Source: Oscillospiraceae bacterium (GTDB lineage Bacteria > Bacillota > Clostridia > Oscillospirales > Ruminococcaceae). Taken from it: 14,483 nucleotides of DNA. Of this stretch, positions 1 to 5,782 are shown in pieces (the first letter of the stretch is position 1; each line of letters begins with the position of its first letter). The stretch spans positions 1 to 14,483 of the forward strand of contig SVMQ01000031.1 in assembly GCA_015067375.1 (NCBI GenBank), read 5' to 3'. The translations under genes and the position numbers were made by a program. Below the pieces are notes generated by a model, which saw only the letters and a list, made by a program, of their open reading frames with translations, did no database searches and was not told the DNA's origin.

Positions 1-753
1 GCCTGCCTCCACGGTAAATTCGCGCAGTCTGCTCCTGTCGAAAGCGTCCAGTGCGCCGAAAAGCCGTTTGAGCTGCTCCGCCGACAGAGTTGTGGGCGTG
101 CCGCCGCCGAAATATATCGTATCAAGCGACAGCCCAAGTGCCTTTGCCGTCTGAGCGGTATCCTGCAGCTCCCCGATGAGCCTGTCGAGATACTCATCCA
201 TGCGCGCCGCCGCCTTGTCTACCGAGTGCGACACAAAGCTGCAGTAGCTGCAGCGCGTCGGGCAGAATGGTATGGACACATACAGGCTATAGGAGTTTTT
301 CGGTATCTGCTTTATCAAGGGCTGCTGTATGCTGTCTATCGTCCTTGACAACGCAAGCTTCTCCTTTGACACCAGCAGCTTTTCACGCGCGTCCTCGTCG
401 GAATACTTCGCAAGCACCTTTACAGGGCGCACGCCCGTCAGTATGCCCCACGGCATCACCTTGCCCGTATACTCTGACAATGCCTCGTACAGCAGCACGG
501 AGAGCATCCGCTCCTGCTCCTTTGGTGCTGTGTCACGCGGCACTTTATCGCTCTTCTCATAGCTTTTTCCACCTATGCACAGCTGTACAGACAGCGCTAC
601 CGCGTCGCCGCGATCCTCAACCTCCGTCAGGCAGAAATCATCCTGCGCCTGTGACTTGTCCGTTGACAGTGATATCTTTATCGGCGGAAAAAAGCTGCGG
701 AATATCCGCTCTATCTCATACTGGAATTTGTGGTTGCAGAAAATCAGCGTCAT
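1..753 (-). CDS. hemZ: Coproporphyrinogen dehydrogenase HemZ (radical SAM), 3' end beyond window
   Basis: This is the N-terminal 251 codons of a radical SAM enzyme; the reading frame is open to the window edge, so the C-terminal part is outside. The radical SAM cluster motif CPTRCSYC supplies Cys164, Cys168 and Cys171 for a 4Fe-4S cluster, followed by GGGTP at 216-220, which contacts S-adenosylmethionine. An N-terminal region of about 150 residues precedes the barrel and contains GILTGVRPVK at 103-112. That extension separates HemZ from the shorter HemN/HemW forms. HemZ proteins are annotated as oxygen-independent coproporphyrinogen oxidases in haem synthesis, although in many Clostridia the true substrate is uncertain. 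The ATG lies 10 bases after the pullulanase stop, with a modest GAGG ribosome site, so it is probably the distal gene of that transcript. The family call is firm; the reaction is less certain. Confidence 0.9.
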   Translation of the reverse strand, partial: MTLIFCNHKFQYEIERIFRSFFPPIKISLSTDKSQAQDDFCLTEVEDRGDAVALSVQLCIGGKSYEKSDKVPRDTAPKEQERMLSVLLYEALSEYTGKVMPWGILTGVRPVKVLAKYSDEDAREKLLVSKEKLALSRTIDSIQQPLIKQIPKNSYSLYVSIPFCPTRCSYCSFVSHSVDKAAARMDEYLDRLIGELQDTAQTAKALGLSLDTIYFGGGTPTTLSAEQLKRLFGALDAFDRSRLREFTVEAG

Positions 754-763
754 AGCTACCTCG

Positions 764-2659
764 TTATGTATCCTTTCGTTTCAGCAGCAGTATGCTCTGC
801 CGCTGCACCGATATCTTTCTCTTTGCGCTGCTCAGTGCAGCAGTGCCTGCGCGCTCACCGTCGGCAAGCACCTCATACTCACCCTCGGGCAGCGCCATTA
901 CAGCCGCCCTGCGGTGAGGGTTTACGGCAAGTATCAGTCTGCCGATATGCGCGGCAAAAGCGCCACCGCTGAGGTCGTCAAAGCGTATCTTACGCACCTG
1001 CTCCGCGGTCGTCATGCGAAGCTCGGGGAATGCCTTTCGGACAGCGATAAGCCCCCTGTAATAGTCAACGATGCCGCGGTATCTCGTCACATCATCCCAT
1101 TTAATACAGTTTACGCTGTCGGGGGACTTGTAGCTGTTTGCGATATAGCCGCCGTTTCCGTCAGGCTTTGTGCGAAGAAGCTCCTGTCCCGCCTGAAAGA
1201 AAGGTATGCCCTGTGACAGCAGCACCAATGCCGCGCCAAGCCTGTTTACCCTTTTCCGCTCTTCCTCGTCAGCTTTCGGCATAGACAGCGCCAGCTTATC
1301 GCGGAATGTGTGGTTATCATGCGCCTCGACATAATTCACGCTGCTTGTCGGCGCTTTTGCCCAGCACTGCCGCTCAGAGCGGTATATCTCAGGATGATAC
1401 ACACCGCCGCACAGCACCGATTTGATAAGCTCCCTGCGCTCCTTTGTATATACTCCGTTTATGTAGCCGCAGTCGCGCTCATTAAACACCGAGCCTTTCA
1501 CTCCGTCGCGGAAATCATCCGAAAACATCGCAACGCCTGCCGTTTTATCGGCATGATGCTTCAGCGCGCGCCGCTCCTCAGGCAGCGGAGATGCACCGCC
1601 TGTCCACCCCTCGCCATACAGGATGATATCAGAATTTATCCTGCGAAGCTCCCTCGCGCACAGGTCAAGCGTTTCTATGTCCATAAGTCCCATAAGGTCA
1701 AAGCGGAAGCCGTCAATGTGATAGTCCTGAGCCAGCGCACAAACGCTGTCACAGATGAAGCGCCTCACCATCGCGCGCTCCGTCGCAAGCTCATTACCGC
1801 AGCCCGAGCCGTTTGAATACTCCGCTCCGTCGTGGCGGTAGTAATAGTGCGGAAACAGCACGCTGAACGGTGAATCCTCCACGGTATAGGTATGGTTGTA
1901 CACCACGTCGAGGATGACGCCAATGCCGTTTTCGTGCAGCGTGCGCACCAGTGTACGAAGCTCTCTGACGCGCACTCTGCCGTCACACGGGTCGGTGCTG
2001 TAGCTGCCCTCAGGCACATTGTACAAATAAGGGTCATAGCCCCAGTTGTAGGTCGGCTTCGCCTCGTCAACGCTGCCATTCTCCATAACGGGAAGCAGGT
2101 GTATATGCGTCACGCCAAGCTCCCTGAGGTAGTCAAGACCTGCCTTGTCGCCGTGAGTATTCCTTACTCCCTCCTCGCACAGCGCAAGGAATTTACCGCG
2201 CGCTTTGAAGTCTGCATTCTCGTCCATCGAAAAGTCGCGGACGTGCAGCTCATATATCACCGCATCCACGGGACTTTTGCATTTTACGGGGCGGTCGCTC
2301 TCCCAGCCGTCAATGCTGACGGAGCTTTCGGAGAATATCATGCCGCGCTTTCCGTTAAGACACGCGCTGCGCGAATAGATATCCGCCGTGCTTCGCACAT
2401 CGTCACCGAAACGCACAGCATAGGTGTAGTACATTCCGTCAAGGTCGCCCGAAACGGATGTACGCCATACTCCGTCCGCGCCCTTTTTCATCACGACGCG
2501 GCGCTCAGCGCGCTTCGTGCTGCCGCTGCTGTAAAGCTCCAGATGCACCTCATCCGCAAGCGGCGACCACACCGAAAACTCCGTCTTTTGTTCTGTATAC
2601 GCCGCGCCGAGCCTGCACGAGCAGGCGTATCTTTCATCTATCGCACTGATGTCCGTCAT
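764..2659 (-). CDS. pulA: Type I pullulanase (GH13 debranching enzyme), cytoplasmic
   Basis: This 631-residue enzyme should hydrolyse alpha-1,6 branch points in maltodextrins, pullulan or glycogen. Residues about 10-110 form a CBM48-like N-terminal domain, followed by a GH13 barrel. The pullulanase hallmark YNWGYDP is at 204-210. The four GH13 regions are visible: DVVYNH at 251-256, GFRFD with nucleophile Asp321, YGEGW with acid/base Glu350, and HDN with Asp448 as transition-state stabiliser. A short beta domain ends the protein. No signal peptide is present, so it acts in the cytoplasm on imported or stored glucan. The start has a clear AAGGAG site seven to eight bases upstream. It starts 9 bases after the solute-binding lipoprotein gene, which implies co-transcription and a shared maltodextrin role. 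All catalytic residues are intact. Confidence 0.95.
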   Translation of the reverse strand: MTDISAIDERYACSCRLGAAYTEQKTEFSVWSPLADEVHLELYSSGSTKRAERRVVMKKGADGVWRTSVSGDLDGMYYTYAVRFGDDVRSTADIYSRSACLNGKRGMIFSESSVSIDGWESDRPVKCKSPVDAVIYELHVRDFSMDENADFKARGKFLALCEEGVRNTHGDKAGLDYLRELGVTHIHLLPVMENGSVDEAKPTYNWGYDPYLYNVPEGSYSTDPCDGRVRVRELRTLVRTLHENGIGVILDVVYNHTYTVEDSPFSVLFPHYYYRHDGAEYSNGSGCGNELATERAMVRRFICDSVCALAQDYHIDGFRFDLMGLMDIETLDLCARELRRINSDIILYGEGWTGGASPLPEERRALKHHADKTAGVAMFSDDFRDGVKGSVFNERDCGYINGVYTKERRELIKSVLCGGVYHPEIYRSERQCWAKAPTSSVNYVEAHDNHTFRDKLALSMPKADEEERKRVNRLGAALVLLSQGIPFFQAGQELLRTKPDGNGGYIANSYKSPDSVNCIKWDDVTRYRGIVDYYRGLIAVRKAFPELRMTTAEQVRKIRFDDLSGGAFAAHIGRLILAVNPHRRAAVMALPEGEYEVLADGERAGTAALSSAKRKISVQRQSILLLKRKDT

Positions 2660-2668
2660 AGCTTCTCC

Positions 2669-3856
2669 TTATAGCAGCTCGTCAACGATATCCTCCAGAC
2701 TGTCGCGGATGTCCTCCGCGTCGCCCTCCAGCACATCACAGCCAAACTCGCCGCAGGCCTCGTCCAGAGCCGCCTCGCGCACGCTGTCCGGCAGCAGCAC
2801 TCCGTAAGCCAGCTGCTGATGCGCCGCTCTCACCGCGGGGTATCTCTCCATAAGCTCCGCGTCTCTGACGATGCTGTCATCCGTAGGTATCAGCCCCAGC
2901 TTATCCAGCCGAAGCAGCTGATTTTCCCTGTTGCTGAGCCATTGCGCAAGCTCGTGAGCGGTCTGACTGACCTTGCTTTCGCTGTTCACTCCGACAAGAA
3001 GAAAGCCTGCCGCCGTGACAGGCTGAACAGTGCTTCCGTCAGAAAATGTTATCGCAGGCAGCTTTGCCGTGCCGAAGTCCTTGCCAAGTGAATTAGCGAT
3101 AGCCGCCGCGCTCTCTCCGTCAGATACCGCCGCTGCAAGCTTTCGGTCGGCAAACCCCGTCTTTATCGCGCGCACATCCATATCCGCAGCGAAGCCCTCG
3201 TCCTCCGCGAGCGCCACCACAAGCTCCGCCGCAAGCTGTCCGCTCTCCGATGAGAATGACTGCGGCTCCTCAGGTCTGCAGCCTGCCGCAAGGAAGAAAG
3301 AGCTGAGATAGGCTCCGTCAGTAAGGTCGGCAGCGAAATTCACCTTGCCGCGGTCCAGCTGCTTGTCAAGTATCGCGGTAAGGTCTGCCGCCTCGCTGTC
3401 GGTCAGCAGCGCCTTGTCGTAGTACAGAAAGCACACATCCGCAGCGCACGGGTATGCGCGAAGCTCCGCCCCGTCTGTCGCCGCCCCCGATACAAGTGTG
3501 CCGCAGCTTATCGCCGCAGCATCCGCATTATCCAGCACGCCTGCCTGTGACAGCTCGTGCAGCCGCGCCGACGGAAAGAACAGTACATCCGCCGCCTCAT
3601 GACCTTTCAGCGCCGCCACTGTCATCTCGCTGTCGCGCATCTCCGCAAGCACTATCGAATAGCGCCTTTCGGGATGCAGGTCGGTGAACTCCTTGCACAT
3701 CTGCGTAGCAAGCTCCATGTGACCCTCGGGTATCCACACCCTGACCTGCTCCGCCTCGGGCAATACCTCGACCACCGAAGCGGCAGGGTCTTTCGCCCTG
3801 TTACAGCCGCACAGCATAAGCGCGGCGCATATTATTGCAGTTATCCGTTTTCTCAT
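2669..3856 (-). CDS. Maltodextrin-type extracellular solute-binding lipoprotein
   Basis: This is a 395-residue lipoprotein with a signal peptide (MRKRITAIIC onward) ending in the lipobox LCGC, so Cys18 should be lipidated and the protein tethered outside the membrane. After a short linker, the mature part begins with QVRVWIPEGH, then an early stretch with EFTDLHPERRYSI and ADVLFFPSARLHEL. This is the layout of MalE-like family 1 binding proteins. Further matches are the segment ending SSFFLAAGC and the late GFLLVGVNSESK region. The start at 3856 is preferred over an in-frame ATG at 3889 because it has a GGAGG site and gives a proper signal peptide. No permease genes accompany it here, so it presumably uses a transporter encoded elsewhere or acts as a stand-alone receptor. 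Sugar specificity is inferred from the adjacent pullulanase. The ribosome site lies inside a strong hairpin. Confidence 0.82.
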   Translation of the reverse strand: MRKRITAIICAALMLCGCNRAKDPAASVVEVLPEAEQVRVWIPEGHMELATQMCKEFTDLHPERRYSIVLAEMRDSEMTVAALKGHEAADVLFFPSARLHELSQAGVLDNADAAAISCGTLVSGAATDGAELRAYPCAADVCFLYYDKALLTDSEAADLTAILDKQLDRGKVNFAADLTDGAYLSSFFLAAGCRPEEPQSFSSESGQLAAELVVALAEDEGFAADMDVRAIKTGFADRKLAAAVSDGESAAAIANSLGKDFGTAKLPAITFSDGSTVQPVTAAGFLLVGVNSESKVSQTAHELAQWLSNRENQLLRLDKLGLIPTDDSIVRDAELMERYPAVRAAHQQLAYGVLLPDSVREAALDEACGEFGCDVLEGDAEDIRDSLEDIVDELL

Positions 3857-3880
3857 ACTATCATCCTCCGATGATAGTAT
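3855..3880 (-). promoter_or_regulatory. Perfect 11-bp inverted repeat enclosing the ribosome site of the lipoprotein gene
   Basis: The arm ATACTATCATC at 3855-3865 is exactly complementary to GATGATAGTAT at 3870-3880, separated by CTCC. In the minus-strand RNA the loop is GGAG, which is the core of the Shine-Dalgarno, and the A and U of the AUG fall in the last base pairs of the stem. It can therefore act as an RNA hairpin gating translation, or at the DNA level as a dyad operator. The sequence does not decide between them. Confidence 0.75.
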
Positions 3881-3891
3881 TGACGTCATGC

Positions 3892-3907
3892 GCGGTCAGT
3901 ATACCGC
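3892..3907 (-). promoter_or_regulatory. Small dyad with possible -10 element upstream of lipoprotein gene
   Basis: GCGGT and ACCGC flank the six bases CAGTAT. On the minus strand the sequence contains TATACT (plus positions 3898-3903), a possible -10 hexamer. No convincing -35 hexamer lies 16-18 bases upstream, so promoter status is weak. The dyad could be an operator over the start site. Together with the hairpins on either side, this makes three inverted repeats in about 100 bases. Confidence 0.3.
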
Positions 3908-3923
3908 ATCAGACAGGAAGCAT

Positions 3924-3946
3924 GCCGCTTCTCAAACGAGAGCGGC
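3924..3946 (-). terminator. Stem-loop between small membrane gene and lipoprotein gene (terminator or attenuator)
   Basis: GCCGCT and CTC at 3924-3933 pair with GAG and AGCGGC at 3938-3946 with one bulged T and loop AAAC. It lies just downstream of the stop at 3954. Read on the minus strand, no U-run follows; a T4 tract follows only on the plus strand. It may end upstream transcription inefficiently, protect the upstream RNA or serve as a leader element. Confidence 0.4.
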
Positions 3947-3953
3947 GCTCCTT

Positions 3954-4217
3954 TTATCCCAGCACCAGTACAAGGAATGTCCACAGCACCCACGGAAGCG
4001 CGGAAAAGAATATGTATTTCACTGTTCCCACTGCACCGTCAAGCTTTCTGTAAATTATGATATTTATTACCACAGCAACAGCAACAGCGACCGCCATCAC
4101 CGCTATCATTCCAACGATACCCGTAATCTCGCCGAGCTTCAGCGCGCCGAGCGCCGCGAACATCGCAACAAAAAAATTCAGACATGCAACGCCTGAAGAT
4201 GGAGTTATCCTTCTCAT
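3954..4217 (-). CDS. Small three-helix membrane protein, unknown function
   Basis: This is an 87-residue hydrophobic protein that I do not recognise. Three membrane segments are predicted by eye at about 10-28, 31-56 and 67-87, with a short charged loop YRKLDG at 56-61 between the second and third. The second helix contains an Ala/Val alternation (MAVAVAVAVV) encoded by a short CAGCAA-type repeat. The start at 4217 is chosen because it falls 13 bases after the MBL hydrolase stop. A longer in-frame TTG start at 4259 would overlap that gene and add a polar, non-conserved-looking leader. The ribosome site is weak (GGATG), consistent with translational coupling to the upstream gene. An overlapping frame starting at 4227 encodes a shorter polar peptide without plausible structure. 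It is probably a real gene; its function is unknown. Confidence 0.62.
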   Translation of the reverse strand: MRRITPSSGVACLNFFVAMFAALGALKLGEITGIVGMIAVMAVAVAVAVVINIIIYRKLDGAVGTVKYIFFSALPWVLWTFLVLVLG

Positions 4218-4230
4218 TACGATACATCCG

Positions 4231-4842
4231 TTACAGATATGGATTTGTGTCTTTCTCAAACGAGAGCGTGGTCGAATCTCCGTGACCCGAATATATCCTG
4301 TAGTCGCCCTCGATAGCCGCTATTCTGTCCAGCGACCTGCGCATATCCGCGCCGCTTGCGGAGTAGCCGTCCGTCCTGCCGATAGAGCCGCAGAACAGCG
4401 TATCGCCTGCAAATATCACATCCCCACAGAAAAGCAGACAGCAGCCTGCCGTATGCCCGGGGGTCGCCATCGTGGAGAACTCTATGCCGCACGCCGAAAA
4501 GCTCTCGCCGCCCTCGAATGTACGGTCAAGCGTCACAGGCTCAAACTCCATATAAGGCATGAACGCCGCCCAGCTTTTCGCCGCGCTTCTGAACATCTCT
4601 TCATCCAGCTTTGTACCGATGACCTCGCAGCCCGTCTGCCTTTTAAGCTCAGGCACGCCCGCAAAGTGGTCGAAATGACCATGGGTCAGCACTATCGAGC
4701 CGAGTGTCAGCCCTTTGCTTTTAAGGAACATCAGCACCTCTGAGCTGCTTGCAGGGTCGATAACCACAGCCTTGCCGTCCTCGCCCTCGAGGACGTAGCA
4801 GTTGGTCTGTAATGCGCCGAGGGGAAATTCATATATCTTCAT
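4231..4842 (-). CDS. MBL-fold metallo-hydrolase, glyoxalase II-like
   Basis: This is a complete 203-residue member of the metallo-beta-lactamase fold. The signature THGHFDH at 53-59 supplies His54, His56, Asp58 and His59. His130 (TPGHTAG), Asp147 (AGDTLF) and His187 (SGHG) complete a dinuclear metal site. The length and the closing TLSFEKDTNPYL are typical of the short YcbL/GloB-like hydrolases that Firmicutes often carry next to rel and hemZ. The real substrate is not established; thioester hydrolysis such as hydroxyacylglutathione-like or other small thiol adducts is possible. No signal peptide is seen, so it is cytoplasmic. A strong AAAGGAG site precedes the ATG. The small membrane protein follows after 13 bases. 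Confidence 0.92.
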   Translation of the reverse strand: MKIYEFPLGALQTNCYVLEGEDGKAVVIDPASSSEVLMFLKSKGLTLGSIVLTHGHFDHFAGVPELKRQTGCEVIGTKLDEEMFRSAAKSWAAFMPYMEFEPVTLDRTFEGGESFSACGIEFSTMATPGHTAGCCLLFCGDVIFAGDTLFCGSIGRTDGYSASGADMRRSLDRIAAIEGDYRIYSGHGDSTTLSFEKDTNPYL

Positions 4843-4900
4843 TTGAATGCTCCTTTTACAGAAAGATAAATTGAAATCTGACTTTCACCATTCGATATTA

Positions 4901-5149
4901 CTATACCAACTTTCGGTCGATATCATCAGAATCCAAAACAGAAATATTCTCATAAGGATAACTACAAAGCACACTATCCAGATACTGAATTCCACAAAAA
5001 TATTTACAGATGGATGTATTCTTAACTGCACACTTGTGCTCATTCACATTATCAGCTAGATTCCATGGACATTGTGAATTTCCAAAATCAAGATTACTGA
5101 AATCAATATCCATATTTGCTCCAATTAATTTCTTGACCCTATTATCCAT
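4901..5149 (-). CDS. Small cysteine-rich protein, possible metal-binding
   Basis: This 82-residue protein has five cysteines at 27, 40, 48, 52 and 62, spaced C-x12-C-x7-C-x3-C-x9-C, with local blocks CPWN, HKCAVKNTSICKYFCG and VLCSYP. The pattern looks like a conserved small metal-binding or disulfide-containing fold rather than random sequence. I have an impression of similar short proteins in Firmicutes but cannot verify it. The start has AAAGGG nine bases upstream. The gene and its flanks are visibly AT-richer than the neighbours on both sides, with AT-ending codons, which suggests later acquisition. It lies in the same orientation between the GIY-YIG gene (120-base gap) and the MBL gene (58-base gap). 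There is no signal peptide or membrane segment. The CDS call is reasonable; the function is unknown. Confidence 0.65.
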   Translation of the reverse strand: MDNRVKKLIGANMDIDFSNLDFGNSQCPWNLADNVNEHKCAVKNTSICKYFCGIQYLDSVLCSYPYENISVLDSDDIDRKLV

Positions 5150-5269
5150 TGTGCTTCCCTTTCAAGCAAACCCAAAAGTCCTGTTTTCCGTCACATTTTG
5201 ATTATCTATATTCCGCCTTTGTGCCTGCCAAACGCTGTTGACGTAGTAGATGGCACTTTATCGCTCGCC

Positions 5270-5782
5270 TTACTTCTTGGTTATTTTAGCGCCGCCCTTA
5301 GTCCTGTTATACGACTCCGTTGCGTTGAAAGCCTCTATCAGCCGTTTTTCGGTCTTATTAAGCTTCTTCACCTTGCAGGGGATGATGCGCACATAAGCCT
5401 CCATGCCGTACTTGATATCCGCGTACACGTCGCCCTTGCCCTTACCGCAGAAGTGATTGTGCACCCTCTGACAGACGTTCACCGACTGACCTATGTAGAT
5501 GTTGTCGTAGCCTTTGAACCGCCCGAAATGCACTTTTTTCTCGAATATCATTATGACGTAGCAGCCCGAAAAATCGTTGTATTTGTAGCCTGTGCGGTTG
5601 CCGTCTGCATCCTCCGTGCGCCAGTTTTCCTCAAACTCGGTGTAGTGTATGAACCTGCCCGAGCGTATGCGTTTGCGAAGCCGCGCATTTGTAACGCGCC
5701 TGCTGTTCCTGACTATGATATACAGCAGCACCAGCGCACACAGCGCCGCAATCAGCCAGATATGCCGCCCTGTCAGCTGCAT
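5270..5782 (-). CDS. GIY-YIG nuclease-domain protein with N-terminal membrane anchor
   Basis: This is a 170-residue protein. Residues about 8-24 (IWLIAALCALVLLYIIV) form one membrane helix, followed by a basic stretch (RRVTNARLRKRIR) that should stay cytoplasmic. The GIY-YIG domain covers about 70-163. The first motif is degenerate (SGCYVI, GCY instead of GIY), and the second is IYIGQS at 95-100. The expected helix arginine is Arg106 (CQRVHNHF), the catalytic metal-binding glutamate is probably Glu150 (KRLIEAF), and the late asparagine is Asn159 (SYN). These residues suggest it may still cut DNA, though many stand-alone family members have no known substrate. Its ATG overlaps the last base of the rel stop codon (TAATG), with AGGA upstream, so translation is coupled to rel. 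A membrane tether is unusual for this family. Confidence 0.85.
   Translation of the reverse strand: MQLTGRHIWLIAALCALVLLYIIVRNSRRVTNARLRKRIRSGRFIHYTEFEENWRTEDADGNRTGYKYNDFSGCYVIMIFEKKVHFGRFKGYDNIYIGQSVNVCQRVHNHFCGKGKGDVYADIKYGMEAYVRIIPCKVKKLNKTEKRLIEAFNATESYNRTKGGAKITKK

Noticed and set aside
1892..2674. Open frame of 260 codons on the plus strand opposite the pullulanase
   Set aside because: It is a shadow of a complete, motif-rich enzyme gene.
3857..3889. Upstream ATG at 3889 for the lipoprotein
   Set aside because: It would place eleven polar residues before a textbook lipoprotein signal peptide and lacks an SD; the internal start has GGAGG.
4070..4090. Short CAGCAA hexamer repeat in the small membrane gene
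   Set aside because: Fewer than four copies, and unit changes would keep the frame, so phase variation is not supported; it only encodes an Ala/Val helix.
4039..4227. Alternative 62-codon frame overlapping the small membrane protein
   Set aside because: It gives a Cys/Gly/Arg-rich peptide with no structure, whereas the other frame gives clean membrane helices.
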